Positions 20,364-30,638 of a stretch of DNA of 64,000 bases are shown piece after piece. Source of the DNA: Verrucomicrobiales bacterium. Its GTDB lineage: Bacteria > Verrucomicrobiota > Verrucomicrobiia > Verrucomicrobiales > DEV007. Numbering within the stretch: the first letter of the stretch is position 1; every line of letters starts with the position of its first letter. The stretch covers positions 1-64,000 of the forward strand of contig JAOFXR010000004.1 in assembly GCA_028047635.1 (NCBI GenBank). The letters are read 5' to 3'. The notes under the pieces are model-generated. The model was not told the DNA's origin, made no database searches, and saw nothing but the letters and a program-made list of their open reading frames with translations. A program made the position numbers and the translations under genes.

Positions 20364-23063
20364 ATGAAAAGACGAGAATTTCTTCAGCAAGCTGCCGCCG
20401 GCACAGGGGCGCTTGCCCTTTCACAAGGGCTCACCCCCAACGTGCACGGGTTAACAATAGACGGCACTGTTATTGATGACTTCACAAGAGCCGACTCCCT
20501 CTTTCACGGAGCTGAATGGGAATCATTGAATCCCGGATATTGGAAAGTGGAAAACAAGGCCCTGCGCCGCCGACTCAAAAATTACGGTGACCGGGCGAGG
20601 CGCACCGGATTCCCCTACCATTCGGAAACGCATGGGGGAAAGAAGATGGAGACGGAATACGACCCCTCGCTGCCTGTCGGAATTCTCTGGCGACGCGACT
20701 GGAAGTTAACGGGAAACTACGAGATCACTTTGCACGGAACCTTTCACGGGGAACTCCCTGATGTTCCCGAGGGTGACAAGGATACCTGGCAGATGTACCA
20801 ACCGGGCTTCGGAGTCATGGGGATCGCGATCGGTGGAAAGAACCTCTTCGAAGGCTACGGAAAGGAACGCAACACCACCATCATCGGCTGGCAGGATGAC
20901 GCAAAGTTATCAATCGTCAGAGAACCCGGAGCGGGAAAAGGAAAGGCTAAGAGGGCTGCCGCGAGGAAAGGGCCAAAAGCGATAGCGGCTCCGGAGTTAG
21001 AAACCGGCGATACTTTTACTATTTCTCTCGCCGTAAGTGAGGGAGAAAATAAAACAGCAACGCTCACCTCGACTTTCTCAGCCAATGGCGAAACTGCCAC
21101 ACTCGTTCGCACAGGTGTTCCCCGCCATCAGGCCAGTGGCTATTTTGGAGTGGCCGGACGCGGTCTGATCGATTTTTCAATCAACGGAGTCGGGATCAAT
21201 CCAGGTGAGAACGAACCGCTCGAAGTCGGATTGGCCGATTGCGCTGCCTGTTATCCGCTTGGCGATTCGCTCAAGAAAATCGATGACGCGTGGCAGGTAA
21301 AATTCGTCGGAGTATTTGCCTCGGATGGAGATCAGGCTGAAATACGCGTTTCTGATTCGGAGTCTCCCAAGGGAGGCTGGAAGTCAGTTCCGATCGCAGG
21401 AAGCGCGAAAATCGTGAACAACGCCTTTCGCCGAAACACATCGGTAGTGACAGTGACGCTGCCTTTCAATCCTGCTGACAAGAATCATTTCTACACCGTT
21501 TGGAAGGACGGAGTCGACGTTACGAATGACGCAAGAGTCGGAACGGATGCCTGTGGCCCCGGAACCGGCCTCGTTGGAGATGTGCCTTCATCAGGGTCAT
21601 ACGTTGGTAAATTGCCGCGCCTGCAAGCGCCCTACAAACTCTGCGGGCTCAGTTGCCATGCGATCACGAGCGGTTTGCAGCAGCGCACCGACGCGGGGCT
21701 TAAAATTCTCGGTGGAGGAGACGATTGGCAAGTTCGCGATCAACCGACAGTTGAAGCCTACAAGCACCTCGATGACTACGACTTTCAAGTCATGGTCTGG
21801 GAGGACGACGTCTGGTACATGGAACTCGTGCTCTATCCCCCAAGCACAGATGACGCCTACAAAGTGATTGCGAATTCCATCTTCGGTCCCACAAGTCGCT
21901 GGCAGATGATGCGGCACTGGAATGTCATCAATCCCGGCGACCACGACTACGGAATGGACGACGTCAAAGGGCCAGAGCAGATCGCGATACGCAAGCATGA
22001 CGGACTTGGGCAGGACTCCGCCTACATGCGACGAAACTTCCAGATTGTTCATCACCTTGTAACTGGTGCAGAAGAAGTCGATCCACTAGCCAACCCGAAA
22101 AAGTGGCGAGCCTGGAAAATGCCCAATCGCGATTTCACTTTCCTCATTCTCGATTCGAGACTTTGGAGAAGTTCTCAGGATACCGAGATCTGGAAGAACT
22201 GGGGATGGGAGAATGTCGAGAACGCTTACGATAGAGCCGACCCAACAAGAGCTTTGTTAGGAGAAGAGCAATTCGCGTGGCTTCAGCAAGTCATTCGCAC
22301 CGACGCTGCTCCGCTCATTTGCCTCACCGGTATCAATGCACTCCACACAATTTGGGCAGGCGCAAAAGGCGGGGAAACGGTTTTTGATCAGCGAGACCGC
22401 GTCGCAGCCGACTATGCAGGATGGGTCAAAGCCGGTGCTGATCGTGTCATCGAACTGCTCGCGGAGCGTGATGGCGTTGTCACTGTCTACGGCGACGTCC
22501 ACAATGGTAGCATCACGAAGAACTCAGAGCACCGACTGATCGAGTGCAGTTTCGGCCCAATCGGGCGATCCGGAGGACGAGATGTTGTCCCGGGCTTCGG
22601 ACCGAAAATGAAAGATTTCGATGGTCGCGAACTCGAGGTCTTCTCCTTGTATCACAAAGAATTCTCCAATCCCGATCTCGAAAGCCACGAAGAAGGCGAT
22701 CCCTTTTACTGGAATTTCCTTGAGATGGAATTTGATCCGACGAAAGCAGACCCTGAAATTGGCCTGCGAATCCGCAACATGATTGATGCTCCGAATGAGG
22801 CTCCACGAGGTGGCGGTTCTCTCGTAGAAGGCGCATCAGCGAGTGGCCGGGCATTAACGTGTCAGCTTCCTGCTATCAAAACCCTACCCAAAGCTGACGT
22901 GCGCTTTGTTCACACAGACGGCCGCCCCATCAGAGGAACCCGAAGCCGCGCCGACGGAAGTATTTCGCTGAAGGGACTGCCCGGAATTGAACCGGGAACG
23001 CAACTTATCGTTACCGCCTTTGACGGAAAACAATCCGAATCCCAGACGATTACGGTCACTTAA
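20364..23063 (+). CDS. PhoD-like phosphatase / metallophosphoesterase with an N-terminal carbohydrate-binding-like region and Tat signal
   Basis: MKRREFLQQAAAGTGALALSQG Tat signal; NPGDHDYGMDDVKG, FLILDSRLWR, VVTVYGDVHNGSI. Confidence 0.75.
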   Translation: MKRREFLQQAAAGTGALALSQGLTPNVHGLTIDGTVIDDFTRADSLFHGAEWESLNPGYWKVENKALRRRLKNYGDRARRTGFPYHSETHGGKKMETEYDPSLPVGILWRRDWKLTGNYEITLHGTFHGELPDVPEGDKDTWQMYQPGFGVMGIAIGGKNLFEGYGKERNTTIIGWQDDAKLSIVREPGAGKGKAKRAAARKGPKAIAAPELETGDTFTISLAVSEGENKTATLTSTFSANGETATLVRTGVPRHQASGYFGVAGRGLIDFSINGVGINPGENEPLEVGLADCAACYPLGDSLKKIDDAWQVKFVGVFASDGDQAEIRVSDSESPKGGWKSVPIAGSAKIVNNAFRRNTSVVTVTLPFNPADKNHFYTVWKDGVDVTNDARVGTDACGPGTGLVGDVPSSGSYVGKLPRLQAPYKLCGLSCHAITSGLQQRTDAGLKILGGGDDWQVRDQPTVEAYKHLDDYDFQVMVWEDDVWYMELVLYPPSTDDAYKVIANSIFGPTSRWQMMRHWNVINPGDHDYGMDDVKGPEQIAIRKHDGLGQDSAYMRRNFQIVHHLVTGAEEVDPLANPKKWRAWKMPNRDFTFLILDSRLWRSSQDTEIWKNWGWENVENAYDRADPTRALLGEEQFAWLQQVIRTDAAPLICLTGINALHTIWAGAKGGETVFDQRDRVAADYAGWVKAGADRVIELLAERDGVVTVYGDVHNGSITKNSEHRLIECSFGPIGRSGGRDVVPGFGPKMKDFDGRELEVFSLYHKEFSNPDLESHEEGDPFYWNFLEMEFDPTKADPEIGLRIRNMIDAPNEAPRGGGSLVEGASASGRALTCQLPAIKTLPKADVRFVHTDGRPIRGTRSRADGSISLKGLPGIEPGTQLIVTAFDGKQSESQTITVT

Positions 23064-25842
23064 CTTTAAGAACCCCGTTCATCGCCATCCAGTGGCCGGG
23101 GAATGTGCAAATGTAAGGGTAATCACCGGGCTCTGTCGGAGCTCGGAAGTGGAGAACGTGCTCCACGCCCGGATTGATCACAGGAATGTGATGAAGGACT
23201 TCCGGAAGATCGGGAACGTAGTGTTTCCTCCCCGCTTCAGGATCGTTCAGCATTTTAAAGGAAGCATCACCCACCGTCTTCGCTGCGCCTGGCTTCACAA
23301 TCACGAGGTTATGAGGCATCACGTCGGTGTTACGCAGCGTGAGGGCAATTGCCTCACCCGGCTTGGCGAGGATTTCCTTCTGTGCATATTGCAGCCCGCC
23401 AATTGCATCAACAACGACAGAGCGCTCCCCTTCCGTGACTTCGCCGGACTCCGTATTTCCAGCGGGTTCATTTTCAGGCTTTAGCACTCGCAAGGAGATC
23501 GCGGTCGGCTTGCTCTTATTCGGTTTCGCAAAACCTTCGGCCGCAAAATACTCACCGAGATACATTGGCGAACTGAAAAGATCCGTTTTGAATTCCTTTC
23601 CCTCTTCGGTAACGAGATGCATTCGAATATGATGCTGCATCACCGGCTCCATCGTCGGCATTTCAACGAAGATAGATTTTCCGTTTTCTAACAGAACCAC
23701 TGAACGTATCTCAACCGGATCGTGCCCGAGGGACTTCGGCTCTTTCACTGAAAACTCCGGTGAGCCATAGTGCTTCGCGTATTCGTAGTTCCAGGCATGA
23801 GCAAAGTAACGGGAAAGATCAGAGATGGACTTCGAATCGAGTGCGATAGCGAAATCAATACGAATACCATTTTCATGCACCTTAAATCCCGTTGGCTCAA
23901 AGACTTCATCACCGGTGTAACGGACGCGATGAAAACACCCGTCCTTGAGCGAATAGTCTCCCCAGCCATCGAGACCAACCAGATATAATTGACCGTCCTC
24001 GGGATGAAAGGCACCACGCATTGAACCCGATAGAAATTCCCCCTTGAGCGGAACGACCGCTCCTTGAGGACGTGAACCTTCCGCATCACGTAGAATGAGA
24101 TAGTGAATTCCCGAACCGTAGCTGAGTCCAATATGACTTCCTTTAAACGGCCCCCATTTATCACTCGTGACCTCAACCATTCCACCTGTTGAGTTATCGA
24201 CGCCACGTGGAATGAAGCATAAAGGCGCTGCAATGGATCCGCTTTTTCCATCCTTGGTCGGTAGCCCATAGAACTCACCTTGGTTCACTTCGATGATAGC
24301 TGAAGTCGGCGTCCAGGTTCCCTCCTGAGGAGCTACCCAAAAGTAATCGTCCGAACCTCCGATGCCCATGCAATTTCTCACGCCCCACCCTTGCAAAACG
24401 GTTTTCCGGTCCGGTCCAGTTTGCAAAATACTTTCGCGCTGAGTAAAATGGAATGATCCGTCGGCCGTGCGATGCAGCCCGAAGGTATGCGTATGGCTGC
24501 GGTCGTATCCTCCAAAATCATTGGCGTAATTCTCGTAGAAGTCCGCTTCGCCGTCACCGTTTTTGTCATGCAGTCGATAAATCTGACCACGATCGAGCAC
24601 AAAGATTCCGTCTTGATCGATATGAATCCCAACAGGCTGATTGAATCCCGTTGCGAAGCGACGCCACGTGACTGCTTCCAAACCACTATCTAATCCTGAA
24701 ACTTTCCAGATATCGCCTAACAAAGTGCAAACGAGCGCATCGCCGTTTTCAAGAAAGTCGATACCACTTAACTGCATCACGACATGATAGGGATTATCGT
24801 AAGGAACCGTGATTGTATCGACCCTGTAGCTGCTGCCCTGTGTCGCCTTACCGAGTTCACCTTTCACCTTGAGCGTTTCCTTCCAACGCCGCTCAGGTTT
24901 CCGCTCCTTGGCAAAATGCGCCAGAGCAGCCTCGTCACTCTCGCTATAATCATCAGCGGCAAATCGTATCACGACGCTGCTTCCCGCTAATACTTTTTCA
25001 ATCAACAAAGAACCTGACTCGGGACTCACAAAGGCAGACACCGTGCCACCGTGCTTCACCACGACCGCTTTCATCCCCTCCTGCTTCGGCATCGGAATCT
25101 CCAGACCTAAGGCCTCGCTTTTGAATTCGATGCGTCGGTAAAAAGCGCTATTCACGGCCCATGGTTCATCAGCGATCTCGGTTCCCTTGAGCTTGTAACT
25201 CAAAACAACACGTTTCCCGAAGCGGTAGTAGCCGAGATATTCCCCGCCCTCCGGCATCGCCGCCTTTTTCTGAAAATACCAAGGATCCCCTTCCAACTGC
25301 GCATTTCTCGACGTGCCCCAACGAAACCCCTGAAAACTAACAAACCCGCCTTCCCAAACGGACCGGTAAGACAAGCTCATCGGGTCGAAACAGGCGGACA
25401 ACTCCCGCTCATCGCCGACTCTCAAACAGATCGCCTTAAGAACCGAAGATTTTTCGTAGCGCAGCACCTGCGTGATCACCTCTCCCATTTCAGCATCGTT
25501 CCAGCGACCATCTTCGTGATTGTTCTGGTTGTGCTTTCCCCAATGTCCATGAGCCCCGCCATCGAGCCCGGGATAGGCAGGGAGAATTGCCGGAGTCTCG
25601 TTAGAACTCGACATGTAGTAATCAGCCTGACGCTGATAAAATTCGTATAGCCTCGCTTCATTCACTGTTTCACCGGAAAGTGAATAGGCCGCCCGCCCTT
25701 CTCCCGTGTCAGCGTAAGGATGCTTTTCGGGGTTGGCCACATTGCCACCCTTTTGAGCGAAGGAGCAAACAGGAAGAACCAGTATCGTCAGCAAAAGAAG
25801 CGAACCAACGGCTTGGGAATGTGTAAATCGAAGAGACATCAT
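23056..25842 (-). CDS. Beta-propeller protein with a C-terminal cupredoxin (plastocyanin/azurin-like) domain
   Basis: NPYHVVMQLSGIDFLENGDALVCTLLGDIWKV..., GQIYRLHDKNGDGEADFYENYANDFGG; C-terminus LRNTDVMPHNLVIVKPG...GDYPYICTFPGHWMAMNGVLKVK (type 1 Cu-like ligands). Confidence 0.8.
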   Translation of the reverse strand: MMSLRFTHSQAVGSLLLLTILVLPVCSFAQKGGNVANPEKHPYADTGEGRAAYSLSGETVNEARLYEFYQRQADYYMSSSNETPAILPAYPGLDGGAHGHWGKHNQNNHEDGRWNDAEMGEVITQVLRYEKSSVLKAICLRVGDERELSACFDPMSLSYRSVWEGGFVSFQGFRWGTSRNAQLEGDPWYFQKKAAMPEGGEYLGYYRFGKRVVLSYKLKGTEIADEPWAVNSAFYRRIEFKSEALGLEIPMPKQEGMKAVVVKHGGTVSAFVSPESGSLLIEKVLAGSSVVIRFAADDYSESDEAALAHFAKERKPERRWKETLKVKGELGKATQGSSYRVDTITVPYDNPYHVVMQLSGIDFLENGDALVCTLLGDIWKVSGLDSGLEAVTWRRFATGFNQPVGIHIDQDGIFVLDRGQIYRLHDKNGDGEADFYENYANDFGGYDRSHTHTFGLHRTADGSFHFTQRESILQTGPDRKTVLQGWGVRNCMGIGGSDDYFWVAPQEGTWTPTSAIIEVNQGEFYGLPTKDGKSGSIAAPLCFIPRGVDNSTGGMVEVTSDKWGPFKGSHIGLSYGSGIHYLILRDAEGSRPQGAVVPLKGEFLSGSMRGAFHPEDGQLYLVGLDGWGDYSLKDGCFHRVRYTGDEVFEPTGFKVHENGIRIDFAIALDSKSISDLSRYFAHAWNYEYAKHYGSPEFSVKEPKSLGHDPVEIRSVVLLENGKSIFVEMPTMEPVMQHHIRMHLVTEEGKEFKTDLFSSPMYLGEYFAAEGFAKPNKSKPTAISLRVLKPENEPAGNTESGEVTEGERSVVVDAIGGLQYAQKEILAKPGEAIALTLRNTDVMPHNLVIVKPGAAKTVGDASFKMLNDPEAGRKHYVPDLPEVLHHIPVINPGVEHVLHFRAPTEPGDYPYICTFPGHWMAMNGVLKVK

Positions 25843-25900
25843 GAATTCAAAACTAACAGGGTGAGGTGCATAACCCAACCCTGTTGAGTCTCAAAATCAA

Positions 25901-26335
25901 TCACTCTTCGACACGCAATTCCTTAATCCACCAATCGAGGAACTCGCGATCCGGAACTTTCTCCCCTCTTCCATTACTTACAAAATAACCGGCACCCTGC
26001 ATCACCTCCGTCACCGTTGTCGCAAACTCCGGAAGCGTTTTTTTGTCGCGGGTATCATGATGATGGCCGCCAACCGTCGTTTGATAGAGTCCCGTTTGAA
26101 ACGCAGTTCTTGAAGCGGAGCAGACCGGAGCCGTCGAAAACGCATTCGTAAAACGCGTCCCTTCTTTCGCAAGACGATCCAAATGGGGAGTCTCGACGTC
26201 AGGATAGCCATAGCATCCTAACTCAGGCCCGAGATCGTCCGATATGATCCAGACTACATTTGGTCGCTCGTCCGAGACTGCTATCAACGGAAAACCCAAC
26301 GATAACAGCAGGAGCAAGTTCTTAATCAGTGTCAT
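25901..26335 (-). pseudogene. Truncated sulfatase (N-terminal catalytic segment, 144 aa)
   Basis: RPNVVWIISDDLGPELGCYGYPDVETPHLDRLAKEG...APVCSASRTAFQTG, then stops after about 144 aa without the rest of the sulfatase fold. Confidence 0.75.
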
Positions 26336-26369
26336 GACATTTAAAGAACGAGAGTTTCGAATCTGAAAA

Positions 26370-28670
26370 CTACTCGGACTTCAACAACTGAACGGCATCA
26401 ATCGCAACATTTCCGTCCGCGCCTTCAGTGAGCACCACGACAGCTCCTTTTTGGCCCTTCTTGAAATCTTGTTTAAGAAGCGAATGAAAGCCAAATTTGA
26501 GAGTCCCTGCCTCTCTCTGATTAACGACTGTCTCTTCGACTATTTTGCCATCCACGTGAACCTGAACTTTCGTTTTCGAAGAACGATTTTCATGTGGCTG
26601 CCAGACCATCCTTACATCCCATGTTCCAGGATCGGGAACCTCAAAATTGAATCTGGCCTCGCCGCTTCTTCCATACTGATACTGGGTTCCGATGAAATCG
26701 TTGAGTCCGGTGCCACCAGTCCACTTCCCAGTTAGTTTGGCTTCATGATCATCGATAACCACTCCGTCCAATTTGCTCACACGAATGCCGCCAACCAACT
26801 CGACTTTTGTCATTTCCTCAAACTCAGCTACATCGGGATCCTTTACAAACTCATCTCCTATCGCTTCGCGTCGCATATACCCGGGAAGCTTCATCAACTC
26901 AATCAACTCAGGGAGATAACTTTCATACACATTCCGGGGACTGGTATCATGTGACTTAGCAACAGCCGCCGCCTTGCCAACAACAACTCCCATCATGCCA
27001 CCAGTCTTCATGACGCGCACCGTACCGAGAGCTTCATGAGTCACACTGACATTTCGGCCCGCCATGAACAGGTTGTCAATATTGCGGCTATAGAAGCAGC
27101 GATAGGGAACGGGGTAGCCAACATTCCGATCAACTGCGCGATCATGATGCGCGTAGGAAATGAACGGGTTGTCAGCATACTTGCCGATGTATTGCTCCTT
27201 CGGATAGTGAAGATCAATGGACCAGGTCGTGAGAACGGACGCATCGTCAAACTCGCGACCAGAAGTTATATCGTCTGCCGTCAGGACGACATCGCCGAGC
27301 AACTGAGTCGTCTCGCGCGTGCCCCCTACGTAAGCCATCCATTCCAGAGAAGCATTCTTGTGATTCGCACCGGTAAGGTCGTAACGATCATAGGCGTCGC
27401 TATTTTTGATCGCGTTCCAGGCACCAAAGTTGGCGCGCAGATTCCAGTCACGAATCAGCTCAAGATCGTCGAGTGGGTGCTTGTCGTAACCGCTCTCCCA
27501 AAACCACTCTGCATGACCTTTGCGAGGATAAGGGAAACCTTTCTCGTCGAGATCCAGCGCCCATGGCGTTTCGGGGAAACTCTGTGGCTCGCCTTTGTCA
27601 TACCAAGTCCACATATTGCTCATTCCCATGCGACCTCCGTCGATCATCGTGTTGTCTGCTCCGGCCTTGATCCCGAGGTATCCATGCCCCGTGGAATCAC
27701 AGAAATAAGGAGCTTTAAATTCACGAATTCTTCCCGAGCTTGTCTCAAGCGCGTGGACTGATTGAATGGTGCTTCCGTCCATGACGACGTCAAAAGCGTG
27801 ATGCCCGAGGAAGAGTGTAAGATTCTTCTCCGCGCGGACGAGAGCTTCTTTGTGCGCGTCACCGAACTCCTCATAGGTCCCCGGAGAAGCCTTCGCGTGG
27901 TCTTCCAGTTCGCGAATGATATCACCAATTGGGTAGAGACCGCCCGGAGTGTTCCCTTTGGCCCAGACTCGAATCTCAGAGCTACCATTACCACCAAGAA
28001 CCTCTCGATTCTGAATCAAAGCAGTCTTAATTCCCATACGAGCAGCAGCAACTGCTCCACACATACCGGCATAACCACCGCCAACAAAAACGACATCATA
28101 TTCCCCTGCGTCCTCCGCCTTCTCAGGGAGCCCGAGAGCAGTGCGACGCCACGCGGGAAGCACTTCACTGGAATTATCAGGAGCCTCAGCACCTTGAGAA
28201 AGGACAATCGCATCACAACGTCCGTTGAAACCAGTCAGGTCTTTAAGGCGGATTTCGGTTTCACCTGCTGCCAATTCGATTTCGCCACCATCCTGCCAAT
28301 GCCACTTCGCGCCTTCGGTTCCGAATTCTGTTTCGAGCGTTTCGCCACCTATCGCTATTTGAAAGCGACCGGGTGTACCGGGAGCTTCCCAATGAGCGAC
28401 CCAGTCTTTAGTCCGCGCCCAGACTCGATATTTCCCTGACTCTTTCACTGTTACCTTAGTGACAGCATCCTCAACCGGCTTTCCAAGGCCGTGAGCGATG
28501 AGGTAGGGAGAACCCATGATCTCGATAAACTGGGTATCAAGCTTCCATCCACCGTGAGCATCGAATGCTTCGGCTTCGATTAAAATAGTGTCGGCTGCTT
28601 TTGCAAAGCCACCAAAGCTGGCGATCGCAAGTCCGAGACAGGCTATCAAGGTTTTATTTATTAGGGTCAT
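26370..28670 (-). CDS. FAD-dependent oxidoreductase with flanking carbohydrate-binding-like domains
   Basis: EYDVVFVGGGYAGMCGAVAAARMGIKTALIQNREVLGGNGSSEIRVW; DNLFMAGRNVSVTHEALGTVRVMKTGGMMGVVVGKAA; start trimmed to the signal peptide MTLINKTLIACLGLAIAS. Confidence 0.85.
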   Translation of the reverse strand: MTLINKTLIACLGLAIASFGGFAKAADTILIEAEAFDAHGGWKLDTQFIEIMGSPYLIAHGLGKPVEDAVTKVTVKESGKYRVWARTKDWVAHWEAPGTPGRFQIAIGGETLETEFGTEGAKWHWQDGGEIELAAGETEIRLKDLTGFNGRCDAIVLSQGAEAPDNSSEVLPAWRRTALGLPEKAEDAGEYDVVFVGGGYAGMCGAVAAARMGIKTALIQNREVLGGNGSSEIRVWAKGNTPGGLYPIGDIIRELEDHAKASPGTYEEFGDAHKEALVRAEKNLTLFLGHHAFDVVMDGSTIQSVHALETSSGRIREFKAPYFCDSTGHGYLGIKAGADNTMIDGGRMGMSNMWTWYDKGEPQSFPETPWALDLDEKGFPYPRKGHAEWFWESGYDKHPLDDLELIRDWNLRANFGAWNAIKNSDAYDRYDLTGANHKNASLEWMAYVGGTRETTQLLGDVVLTADDITSGREFDDASVLTTWSIDLHYPKEQYIGKYADNPFISYAHHDRAVDRNVGYPVPYRCFYSRNIDNLFMAGRNVSVTHEALGTVRVMKTGGMMGVVVGKAAAVAKSHDTSPRNVYESYLPELIELMKLPGYMRREAIGDEFVKDPDVAEFEEMTKVELVGGIRVSKLDGVVIDDHEAKLTGKWTGGTGLNDFIGTQYQYGRSGEARFNFEVPDPGTWDVRMVWQPHENRSSKTKVQVHVDGKIVEETVVNQREAGTLKFGFHSLLKQDFKKGQKGAVVVLTEGADGNVAIDAVQLLKSE

Positions 28671-30009
28671 GATCTGAGTTGGGGTTTTGGTAAAGTTCAA
28701 GAATCGGGCCTGAAGCCTCGGGATGAGAATCGTTCGCGAAAGTATGCACCAGGCCGCCCCGCTCGAGTTCAGCGGTCTCACGAATGAGGAGAAGGCTCAC
28801 ATTGTTCGGTGCATTCGCTTTTATGAAAGCCACAAACTCGGGAGTATCGATTCCAAACGTTCCCCGCTTTTGGCTCCTCGGAATTTCAAACGCACCCAGC
28901 AGTTCACAATCTTCAGGTTTTAGAATTGTTCCCCAGGCAGGCTTTAATTGTTCCGCTCTGAGAGGCTCCCCTGCTTTGCCGTAGACGAGAAACCGATTAC
29001 TCACTGGAAGATGCGCTGCAAATCCGATTCCGGCAGGTACCAAATTCAATCGTAGCCGCGCCGCCGTGTAGGACTCGAGATTCTGCTCCGAAAGATCAAA
29101 ACTAAAAAGTGAACGGCGGTCAAAGACGGTTCCTGATCGTGAGCGTTTCGCCATGAGAAAATCAGAATGGAGATACTCCGTTTCGTCATTTCCCACCACC
29201 GAGAACGCGTCAGGATTAGCGGAAATCCTCATCCGGTCACCTGATGGGGCAATTATCTTCTCAGGAAGCGGTCCGTCGATTTTCATGAGCCCTGCACCAT
29301 TGATCGTTGAGGACTGTCGACCTGACAAGTGTACCTCTTGTCCACTTGAGGGGTGGTGAACTTTAATTTCGCCTTCCAACACCTCAAACGCTGAATTCTC
29401 TTCTTCTTGATCAACTGAAACCGCAAAGCGGGTTCCGTAATCGACCGCAAATCCATCAGGGGTTTCCATGACAAACCCGATCGCCTCGTCGGGCACATCG
29501 ATTACAGCAGCACCTGAGAGCAACTTTCCTCGCATCGGAGTCTCGAGCACCAAATTAGCAGGTGCCTCCAAAACCACCTCAGCTCCGGACCGAAAGCGAA
29601 TTGTTGCCATTCCGGAAGTCAACTTCAGGCTTCCTGCAGTGAGTTCTGACCCGGGCATGGTTGGCAGAGAACTTTCCCAGGAAGCATCTTCACTGGAAAC
29701 GAGCGTAGCGACTATTTGAGGCTTGGAAAAGACAGTCCACAATGCGACTCCGAGAAAGGTCACCGCGGCGGCCATCACCAGCAACGCCCCCATCTGCGGG
29801 AATCCGATCACGTTCGAAGGCGACGTATCGCCGCCTTCATCAGACAAGCGCTCCAATGCAATCTCGCGCAACCCCGCATCAGTGCCAGCCTCGAAAATCA
29901 ATTTGCGACGCAGTGCTGGATCGTGAGCGAGAAGCTCGTCAAGCGCAGCTATTTCGTCGCCACTGGCTTCACCAATCAGATAGCGATGAATCAGTTGATC
30001 AGGCTCCAT
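28654..30009 (-). CDS. FecR-like anti-sigma/transmembrane sensor protein
   Basis: N-terminal LIGEASGDEIAALDELLAHDPALRRKL, TM segment, VDYGTRFAVSVDQEEENSAFEVLEGEIKVHHPSSGQEVHLSGRQSSTI FecR signature. Confidence 0.83.
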   Translation of the reverse strand: MEPDQLIHRYLIGEASGDEIAALDELLAHDPALRRKLIFEAGTDAGLREIALERLSDEGGDTSPSNVIGFPQMGALLVMAAAVTFLGVALWTVFSKPQIVATLVSSEDASWESSLPTMPGSELTAGSLKLTSGMATIRFRSGAEVVLEAPANLVLETPMRGKLLSGAAVIDVPDEAIGFVMETPDGFAVDYGTRFAVSVDQEEENSAFEVLEGEIKVHHPSSGQEVHLSGRQSSTINGAGLMKIDGPLPEKIIAPSGDRMRISANPDAFSVVGNDETEYLHSDFLMAKRSRSGTVFDRRSLFSFDLSEQNLESYTAARLRLNLVPAGIGFAAHLPVSNRFLVYGKAGEPLRAEQLKPAWGTILKPEDCELLGAFEIPRSQKRGTFGIDTPEFVAFIKANAPNNVSLLLIRETAELERGGLVHTFANDSHPEASGPILELYQNPNSDHDPNK

Positions 30010-30556
30010 GTCCCAACGCCCCCTTCGCTATCGATTCGTGGACGCATCCACTGAGTTTTTCCCGCAATCGTCCCAACAATTTGTAGAGAGCGTTTGCTGA
30101 TTTTCCACTCTGCTCCGCAATATCCTTCACCCGTCCTTCGCCGGAATAGGGAGCAAGAAGGAGCTCTTGATGAGGATTACTAAATTTGGCGAGACAAACC
30201 CGAAGCGCTTGCATCGCAGCCACGTGCTCTTCCGCATCCATTTCAGCTGCCTCATCCGCCAGCAACTCGAGAACACCTTCGCTGAAAACATGCCTATCCC
30301 TCCCGAGATCACGAATCGCTGAGAGGCACTTGAAGCGAACCACCACCTTCGCCCACGGGAGAAATCCCGATTCACTCTCCAGTTGAGAAAATTTCTCCCA
30401 AAGAGTCAGGCTCGATTCCTGAATCACTTCGTCGACGAGGTTCCAATTCGGCAGCAACGAACGCGAAAAAGCGCGCAAGGCTGGTTCATGCTTCATGAGA
30501 AGACGCATGAAATCGCCTTCGCTGAGCTGCTTTTGGGACTGTTCTGAATCCGCCAT
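29999..30556 (-). CDS. ECF-type sigma-70 family RNA polymerase sigma factor
   Basis: LLPNWNLVDEVIQESSLTLWEKFSQLE (region 2), ELLLAPYSGEGRVKDIAEQSGKSANALYKLLGRLREKLSGCV (region 4); overlaps the FecR-like gene by 11 bp. Confidence 0.88.
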   Translation of the reverse strand: MADSEQSQKQLSEGDFMRLLMKHEPALRAFSRSLLPNWNLVDEVIQESSLTLWEKFSQLESESGFLPWAKVVVRFKCLSAIRDLGRDRHVFSEGVLELLADEAAEMDAEEHVAAMQALRVCLAKFSNPHQELLLAPYSGEGRVKDIAEQSGKSANALYKLLGRLREKLSGCVHESIAKGALGHGA

Positions 30557-30638
30557 TCACCCCCTTATTCCATTGATAGCGCACCACCTGCCGGTTTTTT
30601 TGAACTTTTTTCCGTATACCCGACTGAAACCCAGCCGA

